Positions 16,412 to 24,635 of a stretch of DNA of 64,000 nt are shown piece after piece. The translations under genes were made by a program, and so were the position numbers. Below the pieces are notes generated by a model. That model made no database searches and had not been told where the DNA came from. It saw only the letters and a list, made by a program, of their open reading frames with translations. The stretch's first letter is position 1; each line of letters begins with the position of its first letter. The stretch comes from an uncultured Gammaproteobacteria bacterium (GTDB lineage: Bacteria; Pseudomonadota; Gammaproteobacteria; Pseudomonadales; Porticoccaceae). The DNA lies in the NCBI GenBank assembly GCA_913058345.1, contig CAJXQR010000002.1:372001-436000 (forward strand). The letters are read 5' to 3'.

Positions 16412-17971
16412 CTAAGAAGGGGCTATGGGTTTTGCCGCGATAACGAGCGCGCGATAACGGTTCAGCGTGGCCTCATCTTTAATCGGCCCGATGCGGGTGG
16501 AGATCGTTTTTTGTGTATTGGCTGAAAGCGTGCCAATGGTGATTTGCACCGACGGACCAGTGACATAAGCACTGATCATTTCTGTCACCTGCACCACCAC
16601 CCCTGCCGCCGGAATGTTGCTTCTGTTGTAGACCGAGAGCAATAAATAGCCATTACTATCGACACTCAGTTTATTGAGAATATAACGATTGGGTGCCTGG
16701 TTCATTTCAATGCTGGCCAGTTTGTCATTAGCCTGTTGACCTATATCCCCCTCTGTTTGGGCAGCCTCTCGGTAATAGGTGATGGCGGTTTCGCTATCGC
16801 CGTTAGCATGGGCGATATTACCCAGGTAAAGGCTCGCCACTGGGGTGGGTAGCAGCTTCTGACTTTTTTCGAGGTCGTTGCTTGCAGCCGTCTTTTGTCC
16901 TTGCTTGAAGCGCAATACCCCCCGCGCGAGATAATGACTGAAATAATCGGGGTTTTTGGTGATGGCTGTGGAGAAGGCCTGGTCGGCGTTAGCGAGATTG
17001 TCGAGCATGCTCCAGGCGTGGCCGCGCAGCTCCCAGAACTGCCCTTCCCCGGGTTGAAATTTGACCGCACTATCGAGATATTTCAGAGCCTGTTTTGGGT
17101 CTTTGTCCGTCAGTGCTTGCATCGCATTGGCCTGTGCCTGGTAGGCCGGTTGGTCTTTAAGCACGCGGGCAATCTTTTCCTGATAGACAGCGCGGTTAAC
17201 AATGCCGCCAGGTGGGTAAGTCTTCACTTTCTCTTTATTTGCCGCCACGCGGGCTTGAGAGGGTGGATGGCTGGCAAACAGCCCGGTGATAAAATCACTT
17301 TCGCGACCTTCGGAGAGCTTGACGAAGGTTTCTTGTAATGTCACGGCCCCACGGGGGTCGTAACCCGCTCGTACCATGTAGTCCATACCGTAGGCGTCTG
17401 ACTCGAGTTCGGCGTCACGACTGTAGCTCGCCATCCAGGCGGTGCTGCCCAGCTGTGTTGCCATGCCACCGAGCTCGCCGAAGCCTTTACTTTCAGCGGC
17501 GACCCCGAGCGCCTGTGCGCCGATGTTAATCAGAGTCCCTCGAGTCATTTGTGCCGCGCTGTGACGGGCCGCAGCATGGACAATTTCGTGGGCCAGCACG
17601 GCCGCGAGTTCTGATTCATCCTTCAGGTGTATCAACAAACCCCGGTTGATGGCTATCTTGCCACCCGGCAATGCCCAGGCGTTGGGCACGGGATTATTGA
17701 GCACCACAAACTCATAGGGCAGATTGGGGCGGTCACTCACCGCTGCCAGCTTTTTACCGATGCTGGCGACATAGAACTGTAGGTCGGGGTCAATGTAATA
17801 ACGTCCGCCCTGAGCCTGTTGAGCGGGCAAATACTGTTGGCGGCCAATACTGAGCTCTTGCTCGGCAGAGACGAGTGACAATTGACGCTCGCCAGTCACC
17901 GGATTGACGGTACAGGCAGCGGTCAATAACAAGGCAGCACACAGGCTACTTAACAGGTGTTTGCGGCGCAT
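16412..17971 (-). CDS. M48-family zinc metalloprotease lipoprotein with TPR repeats (BepA/LoiP-like)
   Basis: The 519-residue product starts with a lipoprotein signal (LLLTAAC, lipidated Cys20). Its M48 protease domain shows HEIVH at residues 128-132 and ELESDAYGMDYM near 190, which supplies the third zinc ligand. Residues about 280-420 are TPR-like helical repeats (LANADQAFSTAITKNPDYFSHYLARG), as in BepA, which degrades or assists misfolded outer-membrane proteins such as LptD. The C-terminal 90 residues are beta-rich and unassigned. GAGGAA precedes the ATG. It is divergent from yaaA with about 85 bp between the starts. Envelope quality control is inferred from the family. Confidence 0.85.
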   Translation of the reverse strand: MRRKHLLSSLCAALLLTAACTVNPVTGERQLSLVSAEQELSIGRQQYLPAQQAQGGRYYIDPDLQFYVASIGKKLAAVSDRPNLPYEFVVLNNPVPNAWALPGGKIAINRGLLIHLKDESELAAVLAHEIVHAAARHSAAQMTRGTLINIGAQALGVAAESKGFGELGGMATQLGSTAWMASYSRDAELESDAYGMDYMVRAGYDPRGAVTLQETFVKLSEGRESDFITGLFASHPPSQARVAANKEKVKTYPPGGIVNRAVYQEKIARVLKDQPAYQAQANAMQALTDKDPKQALKYLDSAVKFQPGEGQFWELRGHAWSMLDNLANADQAFSTAITKNPDYFSHYLARGVLRFKQGQKTAASNDLEKSQKLLPTPVASLYLGNIAHANGDSETAITYYREAAQTEGDIGQQANDKLASIEMNQAPNRYILNKLSVDSNGYLLLSVYNRSNIPAAGVVVQVTEMISAYVTGPSVQITIGTLSANTQKTISTRIGPIKDEATLNRYRALVIAAKPIAPS

Positions 17972-18056
17972 ACTCTATTCCTCTTCACAGCAGGACCCTT
18001 ATAATGACACGATAGTTTACATATAGTTGAAGCATTCTCTGATAAAGGATACTGCG

Positions 18057-18836
18057 ATGTTAATGGTGATTTCCCCGGCCAAAACACTGGATTTCGATAC
18101 GCTGCCAACCACCAGTGAGCACACCACCCCCGACTTTCTCGATGACTCCGAAGAGCTGATCGAGCAGTTGCGCGAAATGTCGCCCCACGCTATTTCGGCC
18201 TTGATGAAAATCAGCGATAAATTGGGCAACCTCAATTTCGATCGTTACCTGAGCTGGGATAAAAAGTTCACCCCCGACAATGCCAAGCAGGCACTACTGG
18301 CTTTTAAGGGCGACGTTTACACCGGGCTCGATGCCGAATCGATGTCGAGTGACGATTTACTCTGGGCTCAAGACCATTTGCGCATTTTATCTGGGCTCTA
18401 TGGGTTATTGCGCCCCTTGGACTTAATACAAGCCTATCGACTGGAAATGGGCACCAAACTGGCTAATGGCCGTGGCAAAGATCTTTATCAGTTTTGGGGC
18501 AGTAAAATTACCGAGGCCTTGAATCAACAGCAAGCCGATGAGAGTCTGCCGGTGCTGGTTAATCTGGCCTCCAACGAATATTTTAAATCGGTGCAGAGCA
18601 AGCAGCTCAATGCTGAAATCATTACCCCGGTATTTAAAGACTGGAAGGGTGATAAATACAAAATTATCAGCTTCTACGCAAAAAAAGCGCGGGGCCTAAT
18701 GGTTGCCTACATTATTCGCAATCGTCTGAACGATGTTGAGCAAATCAAGAATTTCGATAGCGAGGGTTATGTCTATAACCCCGCTATGTCATCAGCAAGC
18801 GAATGGGTATTTACTCGCGAAGCGGCTGCCCAATAA
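18057..18836 (+). CDS. yaaA: Peroxide stress protein YaaA
   Basis: YaaA lowers intracellular unincorporated iron and limits Fenton damage during H2O2 stress in E. coli, and its fold binds DNA. The ATG at 18057 with AAAGGA gives 259 residues, opening [13 protein letters not shown] as in E. coli; an in-frame ATG 30 bases upstream lacks a ribosome-binding site. Conserved blocks are [37 protein letters not shown] and the C-terminal [14 protein letters not shown]. It is followed 23 bases later by a DUF938 gene, probably co-transcribed. Confidence 0.93.
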   Translation: MLMVISPAKTLDFDTLPTTSEHTTPDFLDDSEELIEQLREMSPHAISALMKISDKLGNLNFDRYLSWDKKFTPDNAKQALLAFKGDVYTGLDAESMSSDDLLWAQDHLRILSGLYGLLRPLDLIQAYRLEMGTKLANGRGKDLYQFWGSKITEALNQQQADESLPVLVNLASNEYFKSVQSKQLNAEIITPVFKDWKGDKYKIISFYAKKARGLMVAYIIRNRLNDVEQIKNFDSEGYVYNPAMSSASEWVFTREAAAQ

Positions 18837-18859
18837 ACAGATCTTAGGAGTCGCGAACA

Positions 18860-19459
18860 ATGTTAGAAAAGCCCTTTTCCCAGGCCTGTGAAAATAATCA
18901 ACAGGCCATTTTCGCCGTTCTCGAGCGAGTGTTTGCCAAGGCTCAGCAGGTATTAGAAATTGGCAGCGGCACCGGTCAGCATGCCGCCTACTTTGCCCCG
19001 CGTTTACCCCACCTAATTTGGCAAACCAGTGACCAGGCGGAATATCACCCTGGCATCAACGCCTGGCTCGATGCATCATCGGCCGAAAACCTGCGCCGCC
19101 CGCTGTTGTTAAACGTCGATATGCCCCAGTGGCCTATCGCCACAGTCGATGCAGTTTTCAGTGCTAACACCTGCCACATTATGGGCTGGGCCAGTGTTGT
19201 GAATATGTTTAAGCAACTTGCCAAGGTACTCAGTGCAGGCGGCACGCTTGCGATTTATGGGCCGTTTAACTATGACGGCCAATTCACCTCACCCAGCAAT
19301 GCCAATTTTGACCAGTGGCTAAAACAGCGTGGCGCGCACCAGGGCATTCGGGATTTTGAGGCCGTCGATAAACTGGCCCGCGAAGCGGGTATGAGCTTGC
19401 TTGAAGATAATGCTATGCCGGCGAATAATCGGCTGCTGGTGTGGTGTAAAGACCGGTGA
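18860..19459 (+). CDS. DUF938 family SAM-dependent methyltransferase
   Basis: The 199-residue protein has a class I Rossmann methyltransferase fold: motif I VLEIGSGTGQHAAYF near residue 31, then IWQTSDQAEYHPGINAWL, VDAVFSANTCHIMGW (motif IV region) and GGTLAIYGPFNYDG. These blocks match DUF938 proteins, whose substrates are unknown; they resemble eukaryotic METTL26. AGGAG lies well placed before the ATG, 23 bp downstream of yaaA. Confidence 0.85.
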   Translation: MLEKPFSQACENNQQAIFAVLERVFAKAQQVLEIGSGTGQHAAYFAPRLPHLIWQTSDQAEYHPGINAWLDASSAENLRRPLLLNVDMPQWPIATVDAVFSANTCHIMGWASVVNMFKQLAKVLSAGGTLAIYGPFNYDGQFTSPSNANFDQWLKQRGAHQGIRDFEAVDKLAREAGMSLLEDNAMPANNRLLVWCKDR

Positions 19460-19617
19460 GTTAGAAGGATGGCTTTGAGTGAAGCTGAGGTCGAGAATTA
19501 TGGGAGTTAATCAGCGTGGAAAAACTAATTTACTACAGATATTGGCTTCAATAGGTTCAGTAGCTACACCTTTTCTTCTACCTTAGCGCTATAGACTGAA
19601 AGTATAGGAATTTAATT

Positions 19618-19922
19618 GTGAGTAGATTGAATCAGTACTTCGAAATATATAAGCAAAAAATTATATAGGTGTTTTTGACGGTATCTATTTTAGTTTGGTC
19701 ACAGTATCAACTTTTGGTTACGGTGAGATATACCCAATATCAAAGGCTACAAGAGCTGTAGCAATGTTCGAACTTCTAGTCGGCATTTGGGTTTTTGTGA
19801 CAGTAATTCCTGTTGCAGTAGCAGAGCGGTTGCGAAAACATCGTATAGATAGTCAAAAAATCGAAGAAGCTTTAAAAGCAGGGATCGCTAGCGGTGAAAT
19901 AGATCGCAAATACGATACCTAA
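19618..19922 (+). pseudogene. Broken two-TM potassium channel remnant
   Basis: The frame open from 19653 encodes GVFDGIYFSLVTVSTFGYGE, an unmistakable K+-channel pore helix plus selectivity filter (TVSTFGYG). It is followed by the inner helix (FELLVGIWVFVTVIPVAVAERL) and a charged C-tail. No start codon precedes the pore in this frame. A GTG at 19618 with TAGGAA upstream opens the +1 frame (SRLNQYFEIYKQKII) and stops at a TAG just past an A6 run (19655-19660). A one-base slip there would join the frames, but even then no first membrane helix exists. I read this as a truncated, frameshifted remnant. Confidence 0.6.
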
Positions 19923-19950
19923 TAAGCAGCTGTGACTAAAAACAAATCCG

Positions 19951-21129
19951 TTATCTGCCATTATTAATTTCCTGCTTATAGGGTAACCCCGTTTTCGCCT
20001 GCTCAATATAACGCTTGATTTCCAGGGTTTCTCGTTCGAGAAAATCTGCGATTGCCGGCGCAAACCCAGGGTGGCGAATCCAGTGTAGGGAGTGGGTTTC
20101 TACCGGTTCAAAGCCGCGCATGAGTTTGTGTTCGCCCTGGGCCCCGGCATCGAAGCGCTGTAAACCCTGCGCAATCGCGTATTCAATGCCCTGATAATAA
20201 CAAAGCTCAAAGTGCAGGTAGTCGTACTCTGCGGCGCAGCCCCAGTAGCGGCCGTAGAGGGTATCGTCGCCGTGGAAGTACAGAGCGCAGGCAATGGGCT
20301 GGCCGTCTTTTCGGGCCACGGCCATGGCAATATTGTCAGCCATCGATTCACCCAGTTGCAGGAAAAAGGCCGGGCTTAAATAGCCATTATTGCCACTGCG
20401 TTTGCGATAGGTGGATTGGTAGAGCTGGTAGAAAAATTGCCATAGGTTTACGTCGATGGCGGTGCCCGGCAGTACTTCAATAGCAAGGCCCTGTTCGTCA
20501 ACGCGGCGTCGTTCGCGCTTCACCATTTTGCGTTTGCGCGAGGCAAAGGTCGAGAGGAAGTGCTCGAAGCTGTCATAGTCGCGATTGAACCAGTGGTACT
20601 GCACGCCGGTGCGCAACATTAATTCTGGGTGTTTAAACCAGTCCAACGTTTGGGCGTCGGGAAAGAGTAAATGCCAGCTGTGGGCGTGTTCGGCATCGGC
20701 GAGTTCTCGTGCCGCTTGAAACAGGTTTTGGCAGGTTTGTTGTGAATCGCTTTCGCCATTAAACACCACCCGCGGCCCGGTGGCGGGAGAAAAGGGAATA
20801 GCTGAGACCAGCTTGGGGTAGTAGTCGAGGCCATTGCGGTGGTAGGCATCGGCCCAGGCCCAGTCAAATACATACTCTCCATAGGAGTGAGTCTTTACAT
20901 AGGTGGGCATAAAAGCCGAGCCGCCATGGGCGTTTTCAAGCTCAAGATGGGCGGGTAGCCAGCCGGTATTGGCGCCAACACTGCCGCTGTTTTCAAGGCT
21001 GTCGAGAAAGGCGTTACTAAGAAAGGGGTAGTTGCTCATGGTGGTGAAGATAGCGTGATCTTTAGTGTTGAGCAAATCGGCAGGTAAATGCCGCACCTTT
21101 GCCGAGAGTGCTTTCAATCTTGAGTTCAC
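19951..21129 (-). CDS. GNAT/FemAB-like acyltransferase (DUF482 / PF04339)
   Basis: The 392-residue soluble protein has the DUF482 opening NYPFLSNAFLDSLENSGSVGANTGWLP, the central FASRKRKMVKRERRRV and the C-terminal ALYFHGDDTLYGRYWGC. These are conserved in a GNAT-superfamily group annotated loosely as peptidoglycan-biosynthesis or N-acetyltransferase proteins. The function is unproven. The chosen start overlaps the phoR 3' end by 68 bp. A later ATG at 21039 would remove the overlap but also residues (LPADLLN) that look like the family's N-terminus. It is the last gene of the leftward phoB-phoR unit. Confidence 0.75.
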   Translation of the reverse strand: MNSRLKALSAKVRHLPADLLNTKDHAIFTTMSNYPFLSNAFLDSLENSGSVGANTGWLPAHLELENAHGGSAFMPTYVKTHSYGEYVFDWAWADAYHRNGLDYYPKLVSAIPFSPATGPRVVFNGESDSQQTCQNLFQAARELADAEHAHSWHLLFPDAQTLDWFKHPELMLRTGVQYHWFNRDYDSFEHFLSTFASRKRKMVKRERRRVDEQGLAIEVLPGTAIDVNLWQFFYQLYQSTYRKRSGNNGYLSPAFFLQLGESMADNIAMAVARKDGQPIACALYFHGDDTLYGRYWGCAAEYDYLHFELCYYQGIEYAIAQGLQRFDAGAQGEHKLMRGFEPVETHSLHWIRHPGFAPAIADFLERETLEIKRYIEQAKTGLPYKQEINNGR

Positions 21130-22336
21130 CGTTATGGCGCAGCAATACGTGTTTCACAATGGCAAGCCCCAAACCCGTGCCGCCCGATTGTGTCGCCCGG
21201 CTGCTGTCGGCGCGGTAAAAACGTTCAGTGAGCCGTGGGATATGCAGGGGGTCGATACCCAGCCCGGTGTCACTAATACTGATAGTGAGGGCAGCATCAT
21301 TGCGCTTAATCGCAATGTTAATGTCACAACCTTCGGGGTTGTGCTTGACGGCGTTATACACCAGGTTAGACAGGGCGCTATGCAGCTCTTTGGCATCACC
21401 TTCAAGCAGAGCTTGCTCACAGCTGGTGAAGTTGATTTTGTGTTTGCCCTCACTTAACACCCGGGCATTGTCGATAATGGGCTCAAATAAGGCGTCGAGA
21501 TTAATCGGTGTTTTAACGGATACGTCGGTGCTTTCCAGGCGTGAAAGCATCACCAGGTCCTCGGCGAGCAGGTTCATACGCTCGGTTTGTTGTCCCATTT
21601 GTTGTAGTGCTTTGGGCCAGGCAGGAGGCAAGTTATGCATATCCTGATCTTGCAGGGTTTCAATGTAGCCGGTGAGTACAGTGAGCGGGGTGCGTAGCTC
21701 GTGGGAAATATTGCCGACAAACTCTTTGCGCATCTCTTCTAATTGGCGTAGACGGGTAATATCCATAATCACCAGGGCCATTTCATTGTCTCCGAACACC
21801 CGTGCAGAAAACTGCAAGAGGCGCTGGGGTGCGTTGGGGGCAGGCAATTCAAGGGGCAGCTTGAAAGCGCCGCTTTGTATGAATTGGACGAAAGCGGGGG
21901 TGCGCAAGAGATTGGTAATGGGCTGGTATAAGTCTTCCTTGCGCAGCCCCAGCAGTTTGGCAGCCGCTGGGTTCCACCAGTCGACACTGCGCTCTTCATC
22001 GAGAATGATAAGCCCTTCATCAAGGGCGCTGGTGATTTTGCGGATGCGCTTAACGACGGCGCGCAAATCATCTCTGGTACGGATATTACGTTTTTGCAGG
22101 CGATAGAGCTGATCGGAAATATCGCCCCACACACCGGTAGATTCGGGCGGAATACCCTGCCCACCGCCATCGAGCCATTGATAGAGACGAAGGACTTTAA
22201 GCAGTGTCCATCCCATATACAGCCCCCCGCCGACTAACAGGGTCAGGCCAATGTAACCATTAAAAAAACCGGCGATACTCAACGCCAGCACAAGCAGGAT
22301 GATGCGCTGTAACTCGACTCGTAATCCTCTTTGCAC
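21062..22336 (-). CDS. phoR: Phosphate regulon sensor histidine kinase PhoR
   Basis: PhoR senses phosphate status through the Pst-PhoU complex and phosphorylates PhoB. The 424-residue product has two close N-terminal membrane helices (about 10-47), a charged linker, a PAS domain (about 95-190, LDEGLIILDEERSVDWWNPAA), the HisKA H-box SHELRTPLTVL, an N-box NLVYNAVKHN and G-boxes DTGLGI and GGTGLGLAI. The small periplasmic loop is typical of PhoR. The GTG start is preceded by AGGGG, 31 bp after phoB. Confidence 0.95.
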   Translation of the reverse strand: MQRGLRVELQRIILLVLALSIAGFFNGYIGLTLLVGGGLYMGWTLLKVLRLYQWLDGGGQGIPPESTGVWGDISDQLYRLQKRNIRTRDDLRAVVKRIRKITSALDEGLIILDEERSVDWWNPAAAKLLGLRKEDLYQPITNLLRTPAFVQFIQSGAFKLPLELPAPNAPQRLLQFSARVFGDNEMALVIMDITRLRQLEEMRKEFVGNISHELRTPLTVLTGYIETLQDQDMHNLPPAWPKALQQMGQQTERMNLLAEDLVMLSRLESTDVSVKTPINLDALFEPIIDNARVLSEGKHKINFTSCEQALLEGDAKELHSALSNLVYNAVKHNPEGCDINIAIKRNDAALTISISDTGLGIDPLHIPRLTERFYRADSSRATQSGGTGLGLAIVKHVLLRHNGELKIESTLGKGAAFTCRFAQH

Positions 22337-22367
22337 CCCTCAACGCCCCTATGAATTTTGCGTAAAT

Positions 22368-23069
22368 TTAGTCGGCCACCAGTGTTTGTGAGAAACGGTA
22401 GCCCGCGCCGCGTACGGTTTGTATAAAACGCTCGTGTTGATCAATACTGAGTGCTTTGCGCAGCCGGCGAATATGCACATCCACGGTGCGTTCGTCCATA
22501 TACACATTCCCGCCCCAGACGTGGTCAAGAATTTGGTCGCGAGAGTAGACTCGATCTTGGTGGCTGAGAAAAAAGCCCAGTAGACGAAATTCAGTCGGGC
22601 CCATGGAGAGCGCTTTGTTGTTGATACTGACGTGGTGACTTACGGGGTTAAATAACAGACCTTCGACCTGAATGGGATCTTCCTGAACAGCAGTTTCCTG
22701 GCGACGCAAAATGCTTTTGATACGGGCGATCAGTTCACGGGGTGAAAAGGGTTTCCTGATGTAATCGTCGGCCCCGGAGTCGAGACCTTGAATCATGTTG
22801 TCTTCTTCCGTTTTGGCGGTGAGCATAATCACCGGTATTTTTGCCGTCAGCTCTTCGCGTCGCAGGCGACGCAGCAATTCAAGGCCGCTGGTCTCCGGCA
22901 TCATCCAGTCGAGCAACACCAGGTCGGGGCTTTCGTCGATAATCAGTGCGTGGGCATTGCGGGCATTTTCAGCTTGTAGGCAGCGATAGCCCGCTACTTC
23001 CAGTGCTACGCTGACCATATCCCTGATGGCGCTCTCGTCGTCGACAATCAAAATGGTAGATTCTGCCAT
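22368..23069 (-). CDS. phoB: Phosphate regulon response regulator PhoB
   Basis: PhoB is the OmpR-type activator that binds Pho boxes under phosphate limitation. The ATG at 23069 gives MAESTILIVDDES, the normal PhoB N-terminus; a Met four codons upstream is the less likely alternative. The receiver domain (1-120) has the acidic pair DD near 11, the phosphoacceptor D in LLDWMMPE and the K in IRKPFSPREL. The winged-helix domain (135-230) ends with the recognition helix ERTVDVHIRRLRKAL. It is autoregulated, judging from the Pho box 40 bp upstream. Confidence 0.96.
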   Translation of the reverse strand: MAESTILIVDDESAIRDMVSVALEVAGYRCLQAENARNAHALIIDESPDLVLLDWMMPETSGLELLRRLRREELTAKIPVIMLTAKTEEDNMIQGLDSGADDYIRKPFSPRELIARIKSILRRQETAVQEDPIQVEGLLFNPVSHHVSINNKALSMGPTEFRLLGFFLSHQDRVYSRDQILDHVWGGNVYMDERTVDVHIRRLRKALSIDQHERFIQTVRGAGYRFSQTLVAD

Positions 23070-23108
23070 GGCTTGCTGCATCCCTATGCTGAAATAAGCT
23101 GTTATTAG

Positions 23109-23137
23109 ATGACGGCAGTGTGTCAGTTATATGACAA
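23109..23137 (-). promoter_or_regulatory. Pho box of the phoBR promoter
   Basis: Read on the minus strand, TTGTCAT (23137-23131), CTGACAC (23126-23120) and CCGTCAT (23115-23109) are spaced exactly 11 bp apart, as in PhoB binding sites. The array sits between ubiA and phoB, in position to activate phoB. A T/A-rich CTTATT about ten bases downstream may be the -10. Confidence 0.8.
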
Positions 23138-23158
23138 AGCAAGTCTGGCCGAGCGTTG

Positions 23159-24025
23159 TTACATGAAGGCACGGTCGAAAACAATGGCGATAAATAAAGC
23201 GAAACCGACCCACTGATTGTTACGAAAAGCTTTAAAGCAAGCGTCTGGTTGCCGATGGCGGGCAATGATTTGCTGGTAGATAAACAGCAGACCGACCACC
23301 AGCACACCCGTAAAATAAATCATCCCTAGTTTAAAGGCATCACCGGCTACTACGAGGGCGAGCACCGTGAGGCTCTGGAGCACGCCAATCCAGAACAGAT
23401 CGAGATCGCCAAATAAAATGGCCGTGGATTTAATACCCACCTTGAGATCATCTTTCCGGTCGACCATGGCATAAAAGGTATCGAACACCACCGTCCATAA
23501 AACCACAGCGAAATAAAGTACCCAAATTTCTTTCACCAGGGTGTTCGTTTGAGCGGCGTAAGCCATAGGGATACTCCAGCCCCAGGCCGCGCCGAGCACG
23601 ACTTGTGGTAAGTGGCTGTAGCGTTTTACAAAGGGATAAATAGTCGCAATGGCGACTCCACCAAAAGACAAGGCTATGGTTAATCGGTTGGTCATTAAAA
23701 CCAGGAAAAAGGCACAAAAGCAGAGACCACCAAAGAGGGTAAGCGCTTCCCGTGTATCGATACACTCTTTGACCAGCGGCCGGTGACGGGTGCGGGCCAC
23801 GCTACCGTCGACCTTGCGGTCGGCGTAGTCGTTGATGACGCAACCTGCCGCGCGCATCACAATCACGCCGAGTACAAAGATAATCAATACCGCGATGGAG
23901 GGAAAGCCATCGGCTGCAATCCACAGTGCCCAAAGGGTGGGCCAGAGTAACAACAGTGTGCCGACAGGTTTGTTGAAACGCATCAATTCAAGAAAGGCGC
24001 GGGTTCTGGGTGAGGCGTTGAGCAT
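23159..24025 (-). CDS. ubiA: 4-hydroxybenzoate polyprenyltransferase
   Basis: UbiA attaches the polyprenyl tail to 4-hydroxybenzoate in ubiquinone synthesis, in the inner membrane. From the ATG at 24025, one base after the ubiC stop, the product is 288 residues (E. coli 290). It shows LMRFNKPVGTLLLLWPTLWALW, the first Asp motif NDYADRKVDG and the second YAMVDRKDDLKVGIKSTAI, both intact. A longer in-frame start would overlap ubiC by 68 bp without support. ubiC-ubiA form one unit upstream of phoBR. Confidence 0.95.
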   Translation of the reverse strand: MLNASPRTRAFLELMRFNKPVGTLLLLWPTLWALWIAADGFPSIAVLIIFVLGVIVMRAAGCVINDYADRKVDGSVARTRHRPLVKECIDTREALTLFGGLCFCAFFLVLMTNRLTIALSFGGVAIATIYPFVKRYSHLPQVVLGAAWGWSIPMAYAAQTNTLVKEIWVLYFAVVLWTVVFDTFYAMVDRKDDLKVGIKSTAILFGDLDLFWIGVLQSLTVLALVVAGDAFKLGMIYFTGVLVVGLLFIYQQIIARHRQPDACFKAFRNNQWVGFALFIAIVFDRAFM

Positions 24026-24026
24026 G

Positions 24027-24632
24027 TTAATGATAGCCTGATAAGTCGTTGGAAGCGGTGTTAACGGGAGTAAAAGTGGGCAGAAACATTTCACTCACCA
24101 GCAAGGGTTTGTCGGCAATATAAAACACTGAGCGGCGCCCCCACAGCGATGTGTCAAAAATACCCAATGCCTGCGGCAAAGCCATTTTTTCAGGTTCTAC
24201 GCAAGCCAGTTCGAGTTTGCCTCGTCGCAGCGATGGATCGGCAAACAATAGTGCACCCAGAGGTCGTTCATCAAGCTTGCGCAGCCGTGTCAGGCGACCG
24301 GTCAAGCTACTGAGTGGCAGAACACTGCGAGCGTAGACCCAGGGCTGATCTCTGCCATAAAGGATCACTTCGCGAATCAGGCCGAGTTGTTGGTGGGGGA
24401 TGCCCAGAGCTCTGGCCTCGGTACGCCGGGGTTTGGCGATGCCCTGGGTTAATATGCGCACGCGAAATTGGCCGGCGCTGGCAGCGACTAATCGACGAGT
24501 GAGAGAACCTCGGTCGAGTAACCAGGGGCGCCAGCGTTTTGGCACGGCGTAGGCGGGTAAACGTCGGTAACTTTGCCAGAGGGCTTCACGATGGCTGGCA
24601 AGGCTGGAGTGGTCAGGCTTTGAAATGGTCAT
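24027..24632 (-). CDS. ubiC: Chorismate pyruvate-lyase
   Basis: UbiC converts chorismate to 4-hydroxybenzoate and pyruvate, the committed step of ubiquinone synthesis. The 201-residue product contains IREVILYGRDQPWVYARSVLP, with the Arg and Glu region that binds product, and LWGRRSVFYIADKPLLVSEMFLP at the C-terminus, both characteristic. An N-terminal extension of about 15 residues precedes the usual start. It begins three bases after the lpxR-like gene stop and abuts ubiA, so the three genes are likely co-transcribed. Confidence 0.93.
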   Translation of the reverse strand: MTISKPDHSSLASHREALWQSYRRLPAYAVPKRWRPWLLDRGSLTRRLVAASAGQFRVRILTQGIAKPRRTEARALGIPHQQLGLIREVILYGRDQPWVYARSVLPLSSLTGRLTRLRKLDERPLGALLFADPSLRRGKLELACVEPEKMALPQALGIFDTSLWGRRSVFYIADKPLLVSEMFLPTFTPVNTASNDLSGYH

Positions 24633-24635
24633 TAA

